The notes beneath the pieces were generated by a model that did no database searches, was not told the origin of the DNA, and worked only from the letters and a program-made list of their open reading frames with translations. This document shows, piece by piece, positions 15,619 to 27,613 of a DNA stretch of 64,000 nucleotides; the first letter of the stretch is position 1, and each line of letters starts with the position of its first letter. This DNA is from Bursaphelenchus xylophilus (Eukaryota > Nematoda > Chromadorea > Rhabditida > Aphelenchoididae), in assembly GCA_904066235.2 (NCBI GenBank), contig CAJFCV020000004.1, positions 7,130,001 to 7,194,000 of the forward strand, given 5' to 3'. The position numbers were made by a program, and so were the translations under genes.

Positions 15619-17393
15619 ATGCATGAGGATCAAGATAATTATGGGCTGATCAATGAGAGGGTTGTGGATCAAATCACCATCCATTCACTTTACAGACCTC
15701 ACTCGTTAAGTCTTCTGCTGGGAGTCGCTCTGTATTCCTTCTACAACGCCTTCGTATTGTAAGGAATATTTAGGTCATTTGTTACAATAATCTTTACTCT
15801 GTTTACTGACGTCTCTATTTTCAGAGAAGACAGCCCTTCTGATCAGAATATCTTTGCTGGCCTCAAGGCTACAATAATCCTTTTCCTTTTTCTCAGTGCT
15901 CTCGTCTCTCCCAACGGTCCCTTCATCAGACCACATCCCATTTTATGGAGGATTGTCTTTGGTATCAGTGTCTTATATGCATTGTTATTACAATTTACCC
16001 TCTTCCAAAACTATGACGATATCAAAAGTGCGTTGACTTGGCTGGATCCAGAAGGCTTGAGTCAAAAGAAGCTGGAAGAGCAAGTAAGTAATCACAGCGT
16101 TTTGTGGCAAGTGTGATTTCAGTCCTACGCCGAAGCCTGCTGGGATATCTCATGGACTCGAATCCTGGATTCCCTGGACATCTTTGTTATCGCTCATTTC
16201 GTCGGGTGGGTGATGAAGGCCCTTCTGATCAGACACACCATCATCTGTTGGTATATCAGCATTCTCTGGGAGTTAACCGAGCTCTTCTTTGGCCATCTTC
16301 TCCCCAACTTCCGAGAATGTTGGTGGGATGCGATTGTCTTGGATATATTACTCTGTAATGGACTTGGGATCTACTGTGGTATCAAGTTATGCAAATTCTT
16401 GGAGTTCCACGAATTTCATTGGGAGAGTATAAAGTAAGCAATATCATCATTGGAAATAAGCATTCATCTATGGATTGTATTAATATTTAGTATTAATTTT
16501 CCTTAATTTTAGAGAAATCCAAACTGCCAGTGGCAAAGTCCGTCGTGCCGTTCTCCAGTTTACTCCTGAAAGTTGGATTCGAGTAGACTGGTTTAATAAC
16601 AGAAGTTTGAGACGTTGTTTTGCTATCTTTTTGTTTATCTTAGTGTGGTTATTAACCGAATTGAACACCTTTTTCCTCAAACATATCTTTGCCATTGAAA
16701 CGAAGCATCCTCTGGTTACCTGGAGATTGGTTTTGGTCTGTTTTATCTCCGCCCCCACCATTAGGTAAGCGGGTTTTTATTGAAATTGCTTAGCACTTAC
16801 CTTTGAGGGTTATATAAGACTTTGAAATAATGGATTTGATTAAATTCAGGCAGTACTATTTGTTCGCCACTGACCCGCGAATCACCCGGCTGGGAATGCA
16901 ATCTTGGATTTACGCAGCCGTCTGTCTTCTGGAATTGGCCATATGCGTTAAATTCGGTCGTAAATCTCTGCCACCGCTCCAGACCAATGCCATCATTCTC
17001 TGGATTATCGTAGTGGTATGTTTAATTGAATACATTACAGAAAATTTGAATCATTGCTTCCATTGTTATTGTAATCAAATCTTCGTTATTATACATTATG
17101 TGTATATATGTAAATAATGTAATTGTTTCCTTTTCAGATAGTCGGAACTGTAGTTTGCGTTTGGATCTCGGTCAAGTGGGCCACGAATGGATCGGATGTA
17201 GGTTTAAATTTAACTTCATCTCTCCGTCTTTAATTGATAAAATAACCCGTAAAGCTTTCAGAAAACTCATAGTGTCAAGATCTGCGGGGAAACCAGACGA
17301 CTCTACAAATGCTCCAGCACCGATAACATATCTCGGATCGAAAGCCATGGGAAATTGATAAAAAACGAGGAAAATTCAGAGTACGAAGGATAG
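15619..17393 (+). CDS. pssy-1: Phosphatidylserine synthase 1 (base-exchange enzyme)
   Basis: Seven exons: 15619-15758, 15825-16083, 16123-16433, 16513-16764, 16850-17015, 17138-17197, 17262-17393; 439 residues. Phases agree at each join. The product matches PTDSS1 blocks in order: [122 protein letters not shown] and APTIRQYYL. The enzyme exchanges the head group of phosphatidylcholine for serine in the ER and mitochondria-associated membranes; the many hydrophobic stretches fit a polytopic protein. Human PTDSS1 has 473 residues. The last exon was chosen by phase (0): it adds a charged, Ser-rich tail ending at 17393. Another frame of the same exon stops at 17358 but would need a phase mismatch. 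Confidence 0.95.
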
Positions 17394-20300
17394 TATAAGC
17401 GGCATTCGACCATTACTGCTTTCACGGGTACTTGTTGTACATAAAGATACGATGGTATTCTTTGTTATTTTACCGGTTCCGCATAATAATTGTTGTGTAT
17501 AAAAACGAGGTCTGTAGATCAATTCTGTAGTCGTGAACACATGGTTTGTAGCATACAGCAAACACAGTGATTGTCCTGTCGTTTATTATACCCGAATCTA
17601 GTTGGAGAGCATGCATTGAACTTGCTAGGTCACTGACGTTTGCTTCTTTGCTCTTTACTCTTATTTGCAATGTTTATTGTTTGTGCATAATTCCGTGTCT
17701 TATTCCATGATCTGCTATCTTCGTCTTGCAAGTAATTTTGAGCCGTTTAACTTATTTCGGTGCTTGGCATCTTATTTTTTTTTATTTTGTACTTTGCTCC
17801 CTCACTTTTCGCACCTTTGATCTTTTATACGTGTATATTAAAAACTTTTTTAACCCGCTTAAAAGATCTCAAATTACACTCGTTTCAAGGATTACAATTA
17901 TTATAAATGTGAGAGAAGTAATCCCCTAAAGTAAAGTCGGGCGCATAACCTGTTGCTAACGAGACAAACCCTGGTCTCTCACTTAATAAAATAAGATCTC
18001 TTGTGCAGGTATAAGGGGCCGAGTGTAAAGTGGCCGGTGTCATGGGAATATTGGTCTCGAGTAATTTGTTTCATACTTTTTGCGAATATGTATTGGCCGG
18101 GAAAGGAATGCCTGAGGGTTTTCTACTTCCAAGTCGAAAAGTAGGCGTCTATTCTAATAAATCTGGGATTAATTTCTGGGTCCGATGTGTCATAGATACG
18201 CGACGTTTCGCCAAAAGGAAGGTGTATTTCGTAGTGAGTAAACAAAAGGATCTCCTAGAGACGAATTGGACACCCCAAAATGTCTCGTCTTGCAGAAATT
18301 ATTTCTTTGTTTCTGCGAGTTTACGCGCGTTAGAATGTCTGTAGTATGGCGAGAGCTTCTCAACCTTGACTTGCCCTTTTAAAAATTGACAGATAAAATG
18401 ATTTTAATGCTTTTAAAGGTCATTTAGTCTGTTTATTATGGATTAAAAGGGACAAAACACTTAAACATTGATTTTGATGCATAAATTATTGTCGTTGATT
18501 AATTTCCTTTGTATTTTCACGTGGGACTCAAATAATAAATAAGCAGAGTTTGCGTTTTTTTGATGGCTTTACAACTGCAAGCAAGTTTTACTTTCTGGTG
18601 AAGCAAATGTGCCTAAATTCTAGGTGCGCGATGATTGTTACAGTAAACCCCCATAAATTGGCCTATTGTTTTGGCGATCCATGTGCCATCTCCCAGGATG
18701 TTTGATCTCTGTGTCTCCAGCTACAAAACAGACAGTGTGTTTCAGCGCCCCTTGCTCTGATCAGACGGCTTTATACAGTTAGAGAGAGCCCTTCCATTTA
18801 CGTCTCCACTCTCGACCTCTTCCTTTCTCACTCTCGCTTATAAAGAGACTTTCCTGAAAACAGGTATCGCCCCCCTCTCCCTGCCTCGCCCTGTTTCCAT
18901 CGAGAAAGCTCACTTAAATGACTGCTTTTTTCACAAAACACAAGACTTATTTCGATGGTTACATCAATCATTGATTGGGGCGATGTTAACACGGAAGCGT
19001 GGAGTTGCAGAAGAATACTTTTCTTGTCATTTGGGAGTATTCATGTCAAGGCCTAATGATGCACTTTTCTAGGGTTTACTTTTGCGTGGAAAGGGAATCT
19101 GACGATGTTTTAGTACCTATTCGAATAGCTATTTGATTGGAATCAAAATTTCTTCTTACGCTGTCTTGCTTTCCGATAAAGTCGCGGTTATTTGCCTTTT
19201 CAACAGACTGACCATATAATATTAGAAAAAGGTCTTTGAAATTGCGGAAAATTTTATATTTGCCCTTCTCTTTTTGTCTCACGGTTTCGCGTAAGGGTCC
19301 ATGATATCTATCGCGTATTTCTGCGTCCCCTGCAATCCCCGTTTTGGCCTATTTGATGTTATTTTAGACAACGCTTTTAAGGCTCTTAGATTTCTTGCCT
19401 ATTTTACAGCTATCCTTAAACAATATTGAATTTTAAGAGTAGACTGATTGTGAGTAAAAAATATTGATGATTTAAGTAGATTATTCCCGAAAGAACGATA
19501 TCAGTCAAAAAAATAATGGCCTAGGAAATTACATTTTTTTAGAATTGTACTCTTTTTTTAGTCTTTAAAATTTTGTTGAAGCTTTTAGCTAGCTAATACC
19601 AATTTTTTTATAATAGGATACACTAGTGGGCCTAGGAACAATTGAAACTGGGCGAGCCGACCCCGGGCCGCGATTTTTGGCCGGGAGCCATGTCCAGCCT
19701 AAAACAAATCAACCCGCTACAAGTTGACTACATTATGTGCTCCTATCACCCATCCTTAAGGTCGATAAAATTTGTTTTAGATCAACCAAATTGACGTCAT
19801 GACCCAAATCTCTGTCAGGAGGCCCTTGTAGTCCCATATTGAGGGGGAGTCTTGATAAGATAACATACATATTTAACTGCACCACCGATGTGTCTTCCCT
19901 CTCTGTCCCGCGGCTGTATAAATACGCATCCACTTTTTTTTGTAAAAACTTCGCTTTTTCAAAAATTTTCATTTATTTGTAGTTTTGAGTTGGAAACGTT
20001 TGGAGGTCGACGGGGCTTTTATTGTTCTATTTAGATACTACGTAGAATTTTTTAGCCGATTTAAGTTCGACAATTGATTTTAATATGAATAAGTTAGAGA
20101 GAGCTGCATTATACTTGCCTAAGGTAATATTTTTATATAAAAAGATGGATTTTTAATGAAAAGAGTGCTTTTAGCTTCGCTTTTTATCGAAATTAATACT
20201 GTCTGTCTCGAAATAGTCGACCGTCAAAACTATGGTCGCTGTAACAAATTTTAAAGACGAAATTTCCCCGTAAGACGGCTGGGGAGGAGGATGGGGTTAT

Positions 20301-21398
20301 CTGATGATCAAGATCAGACCCGAAATGTTTTTCTCGCTTTGTATTTTTGGCTAATGAAGAGAGAACTTTTCTCCTTCTTTTCCTTCACACTCTGAACTAC
20401 ACGTCCAAACCATACGTGTGTCTTTTGATATCGGCACAAAACACTGGATCCGTTCAATGTTCAGATTTTTTATTCCTCTAGTCTGGGAATATTTACCACT
20501 TTATAACTGAAGATTCCAAACTCTGAAATTAGTTGATGTTTACTAATTTTTAAGTCATCGAAAACCGTCTCAACTTTTATGGTGTCAATGTAGGCTTTAC
20601 TAAGATGTCGTAGGTGTTTTTTATAATGTATAACAACTTCTAGAGCTGAAACTATAAATCATGTAGTCTGCGAGTGATTTAAGGGAGGTCTTTGAAATAC
20701 TAAGCGTGATAAATGAATTTACGAATTGGAAGGGGAATTTTAAAAGTACATACAGTAAATTAGCGATGAAGCGGAAGGCGATAGAAGATATTTATTTCTG
20801 ACCTACTTTTCCCTTCGTATATGGTATTAACATCTGAATTTTTTGGGAGGTTTGGATGATGCAATTCCAAACTTTTCTAGCTGTTTATCATTTAACCTTA
20901 CCGATGCATCTTGCAATTTGAATATTTGAAATCTTGACGTCGATTTACAATCCAAGTTGGGGTACGTTTTCTTTCCTCTTATAAAGGAGCAATGCCCATC
21001 CGCACTTAGATTTGCAATTGTATGCTCTTCACCTTACATTATGGTGCCCCTTTTTTGACATTTACGCTTTCTCTACAAATTAATCGAGTTTCGTGGCATC
21101 AGCAGGCTACAATATGTTGAACTTGCCGAATTCCGTCTCGTGTGTATTTCGACTCCTTCATTTCCCCTTATCTTTTCCCTCTTTCGTCGTCTTTTTTACC
21201 TTCCAATTTTTGTACTTTGATTCGTCGGGTATTCCTGCTTGAAGATTGCGTTAATTGTCAGCGTTACATCACGGCCCTTTTCCATATTCTTTCCTTTCCC
21301 TTGCAGATAAGGTCTTTTTCGGTGTTTAAAGCCGTCATCTTTTCGGGTCGTGCCAAGAAAAGCATTGAAATTACTACTTTTAGAGACGGTAAGAAGTA
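17394..21398. other. Long intergenic region, no supported gene
   Basis: About 4 kb. An AATAAA lies at 17985-17990. A 79-codon open frame on the minus strand (19733-19972) and one of 104 codons on the plus strand (18030-18344) show no family features. A small GC-rich island at about 19650-19690, with partly self-complementary GC blocks, stands out from its AT-rich surroundings. An ATG-led 13-codon stretch with a donor at about 20085-20123 was not tied to any gene. Confidence 0.45.
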
Positions 21399-23405
21399 AT
21401 GTCGAGCGACGGCGGCGGCGAGGAGCTGAGATGTGCCGTTTGTAACGACAGGACCACTGGGAATCATTTTGGAGTAACGTCCTGCAGGTAAGAGGAGAAG
21501 ATGTATTAAAGGTCATTGATAAGGTGAAGATAAGGGGCCTTACTCATCTCTTGTTTATTATGGATAAAGGAGCAGTAACTATTGTAAAGGAAAGAGGATT
21601 TTTTAATGAAAACGAAATTTTCAAAAGTAATGCATTTAAAATAAAATTTTTCTAAGTACTTCCTTAATTGTTATTGATTTCAGGGCATGCGCAGCGTTCT
21701 TTCGCCGGTCCACAGTGAGTAATAGACGATACGTGTGTAGATTCGGGGACAACTGTGATATTGGGAGAGGTAATCTTTCTTTCACTCTAATTTATGCTTT
21801 TGTTTGGTGATGATTATAAAAATATTTTAGATATCCGTTGTTGTTGTCGAGCCTGTCGAATGAGAAAATGCCGAGAAGTTGGGATGAGGCCAGACCTTGC
21901 CCGAGGCGCTCGTGGAGACACTCCGACGAGTGGGGGAGGTGGTCATGTTAGATCTTCTGACTCGATTGATTCCACCGGCAATGTGACCCCACCAAATCTC
22001 GAGAATCAGACACAACCCCTCCAATTCGGCCTTAATCCTCCAGTTACAACTTATGTAGACACTACCAGCGGGGCGTGGACAATTCCCTTGGGAACAACCA
22101 CCACCATCGCTGATATGGCCAGCACTTCCCACAATAATGTAAATGACGGACGATTCAGATCTGTCGAAGAGAATGGACGCACGCTGACATTGTTGGAGCC
22201 GGCTGTCAACTCCTCCACTCCATCAACATCCATTCCTTCGGTGCCATTGAATCTGGACTTCAGTAAACCCAATTCTTATCATCTTCTCATCGAATCGGCC
22301 CTAAGTCGCATCAGGGAAATGACCAACTCTAACACCCATATGAATGATGCCCTTTTCAATCCAGGTCAAGATAATAATGCATCCAAATCCATTCTTCAAC
22401 AAATGATAAGGGGATACAAGATGTTGGAACAGCTCCGACAATATGGGCGAGGAGGGCATGTTCTCGGGAATATTCTAAACAAAGAACAAATGGTAGGTAG
22501 AAAAGAAATTGTCTATATTCCTGTTTTAGTCATTGTCTGAAGGAAATTACATCGACGATATGGAATGCATCCGAAGCGATCTTCCATTGGTATCTCAAAT
22601 GATAAACAACCACTTTTATCCAATCTCCCAATTCTCTTTGGAAGTCAAGGTAAGAAAGTTTGCGGGTAACAATATAAGGATGACTTTTGGATCGTTAAAT
22701 TAAGCTGTAGCACCACAGACGGTCTATAGCTTACACTCGGTGGCATTTGGCTGACTAAAACAACTTTCAGTGGGCATTGTTACGCAATTTCTTCTGTCCG
22801 TTTATCATGGCCGAGCGTGCCTTCAGAACGGCTAGGTACATCCCTGAGAATGAAGACCAATGGCTGCTGATCAGCAATGAGAAGTTTATTAATTACCGTG
22901 CTATGGACAAGTTCTGCGACGTGCCAAACTGCAAGATTGAGCCCGCTCGGTTGGCGCAGATCATCACCCCAACCTCTTCCAAGATACTGACCATATTGGT
23001 TAAACCCATGAGGAAGCTGCAATTGAGCGAGGAGGAATTTGTGGGGCTCATCGGATTACTCTTCTGGAATGACAGTAAGTACTCTTCTAAGAGATTTCGG
23101 GTATCTTTTTCAGTGTTGATTATTCATAACGACTTCTAATTTTAGCTTTGACCTCCTTGTCCGAAGACGAGACCCGTCAAGTATTCCAAGTTCAAGAACA
23201 ATTGATCAGCGAATTGTGTGGAGCATGCGCTCGCAATGCTCCTCCGAATACTGACGCTACATCTCGAATGGGAGTAGTTGTAAACCTGGTTCCTTTGTGT
23301 GTTCGCCTGGCCAATGAGATGTCCAATTGTTTCTCTTTAGTCAACATGACACACGCTTTCGACTTTGATCACTTCCTCACCGCCTTCATGCCACAACTCA
23401 TATAA
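21399..23405 (+). CDS. Nuclear hormone receptor (nematode NHR) with DNA-binding and ligand-binding domains
   Basis: Six exons: 21399-21487, 21684-21769, 21831-22492, 22530-22649, 22771-23074, 23146-23405; 506 residues; phases agree. The DNA-binding domain has finger 1 with C12-x2-C15-x13-C29-x2-C32 and finger 2 with C48-x5-C54-x9-C64-x2-C67. The P-box region is CRACAAFFRR, the form common in nematode supplementary receptors. The finger is followed by MRKCREVGM. A long Ser/Thr/Asn/Pro-rich hinge (about 80-180) leads to a ligand-binding domain: NFFCPFIMAERAFRTARY near 324-341, the LSEEEFVGLIGLLFWND helix near 403-419, and a final helix region FDHFLTAFMPQLI. The protein should act as a nuclear transcription factor; the ligand is unknown. 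An acceptor ACTTTTAG ends at about 21381, 17 bases before the ATG. Poly(A) signal 23489-23494. I cannot assign a specific family member. Confidence 0.93.
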
Positions 23406-24004
23406 AACCCGTTTTTAGAAGCAAAAGACGTAATTATTTGACTCTATGGAGTGTGATGTTGTTACAACAGTGTTATGAAAAGAGTATTAATAAACACGAA
23501 AATATAATAATATCAGAGATTTTGAACACAACTACTTTTCTACGCTTTAAATACCGATTTTTGCAGACCTCAGTTTCCCTGTTCTTCCGGATAATGTAAT
23601 TTTTAATTTTGTTTTGCGTAAACTCGCCGAAAGTCGACAGATATGTATAAATGTAGGTCAAGGCACTGGGTTGTTTCACCATGTAAATATGAATAATTTT
23701 ATGGAATAGCAGCTTTAACGAGGGACAGCACCATGCACATGGCCATGTACAACATAAAAAGTTCAGTCGCCATGGATTGTAAAATTTCTAACGGCGAGAG
23801 GGACGTTATGTAACTTTTATATTTATTTCGAACCAACCGTAGAATCAAAGTATAATCGAGGGAAAATCTCACCTCGGTGAAACTCATCGACAGTCGAATC
23901 GATGAATAATAATAATATATTATTATTATGAATATACTAAATGGTTTTAGATCCGTAAGATCTATAGTAAAAGACATAGACGATCTGTTAAATGAGTTCA
24001 ATAA
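23406..24004. other. Spacer between convergent genes, with an AT palindrome
   Basis: Holds the NHR poly(A) signal at 23489-23494 and a perfect 24-base AT palindrome at 23906-23929. From about 23930 onward the sequence is the 3' flank of the SLC17 gene and is duplicated near 27545. A 62-codon hydrophobic minus-strand frame at about 23699-23887 was noted but not accepted as a gene. Confidence 0.5.
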
Positions 24005-25840
24005 TTATGTAGTACTCTTCTCAGGAACTCCATTCAACCGATCTGCTTGGATTGGGACTACAGCATTAATGGCGATGCTTTTGGTCTTCTCAATATCATC
24101 GCCCACAAAGCTCCCGGCGGTAATATAAGAAGGCGGCTGGGTGTTGGACCATTTCAGGAAGACGATTGAAGCCAAGATCATACACCCAGCCATGATTCCG
24201 AAAACGGGAATCCATTCGGTCTTGTTGGTCTCGTCATGGACGAAGAAAGCTACCATCGCGGGGCCAAGGAACATCTCCACACAGTTCATAAATTGGCATA
24301 CGCCCATTACAAAGTGCCCATGTTGTCTAAAACAAGGAATTCCAGTTTGAGGATTCAAAAAACAATAACAAATTACATGGAAATGTAAAATCTCACCGTG
24401 AATACAAAACAATGGCCTTGCAGAAACTGACAGTAGAGAAGCCGGTAACCAGATTGAAACAAACGAAAGCAACAACGGCCACGATTGGAAACTGCTCTGG
24501 GCAGAAACCAATGGCCAACATAAAGATCCCCCCTCCAAAAAGTGTGATGGTGTTGAACAATTTAACTTTGAAATCCTCTCCAACAGTTCTCCATTTATCA
24601 GCCAGGAACCCAAACACAAGTCGGGTTGGGCATTGAGCTGCTGTGGTTAACCCGGAGAGATATCCAGTAGCCTCGACTCCGAAATGGAGCGCGTTTTTGA
24701 TGTAGTAGGCTGCATACATTTGGACAAAAGCCGAGGCCAAAAGTTCAGCAAATCCATTAAGCCAAAATGACCAAATGATTGGATCTTGAAGGAGTTGCTG
24801 AAACAAAATGTCATCAAAATTCCTAGGCCATTATTTTTCTCTATTATTGGCTGATCGTATAAAACGGTGGCCACGTCTTTAGACGTTTCGTCCGCACACT
24901 ACCGATTGGCAAAAAGATTTTAGATACCCAAGCTATTTTGTGATGTGATATATGACAGCTTTTCGGCAGGAATTTCGGTGGACCTGATTCCTAAAATAAC
25001 GGCGCCACATCAATTAAACCTTGGTCGGGAAATAGCTTCAACTAGGCAGGATTGACTTGCGACCTACCTTGTAAGGAATTGGCTCCGCACTTCCATCGAT
25101 CTCATTCGTGTTTCTGTTTCGCTGAATTTTTTCCAATTCCACCGACGAAACCCTCGCGCACTCATTTGGTTTATCTTCGTAGACCAACCACCACAAAACG
25201 GCCATGATAATCCCGACAACTCCGTGGCCAAAGTAGACGTATGGCCATCCAAATGAGGATTTACAAATTATCCCACCAATGGAATTCGTCAAGCCCGTCG
25301 ACAAGGCCACGTAGCAACAGAGGACCGACAAAAAGAATCCGGACTGTTTTAGGGAGGCCCACTTGGAAGTAACCAAGCCAAGGGAAGAGAAATCGGCCGC
25401 GAATGCGAAACCTTGAAGGAAACGAAGAAAGAGCATACAGAAGAAGTTGTATTCAGCTGCAAATGGGAACAGGAAGGTGGCAATCGAGGAGACAATCAAG
25501 GCGATCAAGAAAGGAATTCTGGCCCCAAATCGAGTGAACAGCTCTGAAAAAGGGATCGTAGCTAAGGCAGTGCCAAGTCCGACTGCCCAATTGATCTGAC
25601 TGACTTCATAGGGACTGTAATCAATTGGAGGGAAAGATTCAAGCACCTGAAAGGAGGAAAAATGATATCAAAAAAAAATAAGGATAAAAAATCATCTAAT
25701 AAACTTACAGTATTATTGTCTGCCATACAAACAACAGCCAAATTAAAGGCGAATGTATTGGAAGAGATGATCATAAATCCAAACAAAGAAATGGTCAATA
25801 CCAAGTACCGGTACATGTCACGGAATTGATAAGCGGCCAT
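24005..25840 (-). CDS. MFS transporter, SLC17 (phosphate/anion cotransporter) family, copy A
   Basis: Four exons on the minus strand: 25840-25709, 25646-25068, 24797-24397, 24326-24005; 477 residues; phases 0, 0, 2. The product is a polytopic membrane protein: a first TM after residue 12, then FTRFGARIPFLIALIV (the loop 2-3 MFS signature region), FLRFLQGFAFAADFSS, LVTSKWASLKQSG, and FGWPYVYFGHGVVGI followed by LWWLVYEDKPNE, a pattern typical of SLC17 carriers. The second half starts at QLLQDPIIWSFWLNGFAE and contains LSGLTTAAQCPTRLVFGFLADKW, the corresponding half-repeat. SLC17 proteins carry organic anions or phosphate with Na+ or H+; the substrate here is not predictable. Copy B lies 3.6 kb upstream in the same orientation and is nearly identical. 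Introns: 62, 270 and 70 nt; intron 2 is about 180 nt longer than in copy B. Confidence 0.9.
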
Positions 25841-26286
25841 GGTGAGAGTATCGTGTCCTCAAGTGATTAGAGGCTGCAGTCCCAGATTTTTATTGATTTA
25901 AACCCTAAAAATGTTAATTCACTATAGTCATTATTCAGGTGACTCAAGATTAGCGATGATCCTTCGGAAATATAAGCCGTGACAAGTTTTTAGCTAGCTA
26001 TTTTTATGCCTTCTGGGTCTTAGTGTAGGCCAGAAAAGCTGGAAGTGTCCACCCTTAAAATTCCGGTTTTGCACCTCCTTTGTGCAACTTCAGGTTGAAA
26101 CCACTTTGTCCACCTTTATTCTGAAGTCTATGAAAAAAGGAAAAATTCATTTTTTAAGCCTGGGCCAGAAACAAGTTCCCCCATTCCCCTGACAATATCA
26201 AGCACTAAAAGCCAGCATGTATATCAGAAACCGATTACTCGCTGTTTAACTAATTCAGCTTCTCTGTAGCAAATTTTATACCCCCG

Positions 26287-27430
26287 TCAACGCAAGCCAG
26301 ATTTGACAGGTTCACTTAATTTGCATAAAGCCTTCTGAGATTTGATAATTCCTTCAAAACCTTCAAACAAATTCTCCGGGGGATCATCGAGTTCGGAAAA
26401 CGTTTTTCCATAACTCTCTCTTTTTCTGTAATCATATGCATTTCTGTAGCCAGTTTTGCGTAATCTGGAACCGATCGCCGTTCCCAGATTTCCCTTGCGA
26501 AGTAACGTTCCCAGAGCCTGCAGAACCACTCTGATAAATTGTTGGAAGCAAAAGTCATCGATGAAATTGGAATCGTAATCGGATCAAATACATTGGTCCA
26601 GGTATTAATCCAGAGCCCGCCTCTTTCTCGGAAATAAGGCCTATGGCGCGCTCGAGGCGGATGGATGATCGGCATGTTTCAGTCGGAATAACCGCAAAGT
26701 TGTAGTGAGCGGCACTTGAGAGGCTGGAATTTAAAAACTTCTTTGGCTTGCCGTGAGGATCTTGACTTTTTTCTAGTTTAAAATAATTCTGTAAGTTTAT
26801 GAAACTTACACCTAGAATATATTTTCCGAATCCGCGCCGGAAAACGCAAGTTTGCACAATTTGTTTCCGAAGTATCATCGGTCCTAGCATATTCTGTAAT
26901 GCAGCCAGGGTTATAAAAATCGTCATAGGTAATCACCTATGCATAAATCCAAAACATGTGATGATAAAACCGTTGGAATACTGTAGCATAGCTGGACTGC
27001 ACTTCGGTCGATAAAAATCGACTGAAACTTTCCTGAAACAATAAATTTCGCATGATTTTATGTTACATTCCTAATGAACATTAACGCCGCGAACTTCATG
27101 CAGGAAAGTCAACGGATCTCGAACAGGAGTTGATGACGAAAGGGGTCATAGTGGAGGTAGGCTGGAGTTATTTATTTATGAATCTCCATTTCACACGTGG
27201 CCTGTTCTTTGTGTTTTTTAGCCATAAAGAAAAGTATAATCGGGAATCCCTTTTTAGAGAAAGTGAACTTTGTATGTGGGTTTTTAGGTGAAGAAACCTC
27301 TTCGAAACACGCTCACCAGCGTGCATGCGACCTCCGAAGTTAACAGCAGGGTTAAATATATCTACTCCGTCACGATCAATAATCAAGTACAATTCAACCA
27401 TTTTATTGGATTTATAACTTTTGGAGAACA
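26287..27430 (-). pseudogene. Decayed transposase-like relic upstream of SLC17 copy A
   Basis: Several overlapping broken frames on the minus strand. The best one (26675-26316) contains WINTWTNVFDP, TFASNNLSEWFCRLWERYF and KLATEMHMITEKERVMEK. The spacing of a W.N.W block and a SNNLSEWF.RL block recalls the C-terminal part of MULE-type transposases, but I cannot prove the family. A part of it (about 26400-26590) is repeated in more degraded form at 29940-30120, upstream of SLC17 copy B at a similar distance, so it belongs to the duplicated unit. A piece near 27070-27200 also recurs at about 33990-34110. Confidence 0.4.
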
Positions 27431-27613
27431 TCGATTAAGACTATGACCAAGGTCAGGTAGCCATTGGAAATTTAATTTAATCCAATCCGACCCGCGTTTT
27501 CCGAACAACCCAACCTCGCCGAATCGATGCCCAAAAGGTAATATGAATATGCTTTTAGATCCATAAGATCCGTAACAAAAGATCTAGACGATCTATTAAA
27601 TGAGTTGCAATAA

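Noticed and set aside
18030..18344. 104-codon plus-strand frame
   Set aside because: No domain, no supporting splice or leader site, and not recognisable.
23699..23887. Minus-strand hydrophobic microprotein (possibly spliced)
   Set aside because: The spliced and unspliced readings conflict in frame and neither has a convincing start context; it is also partly in the duplicated flank.
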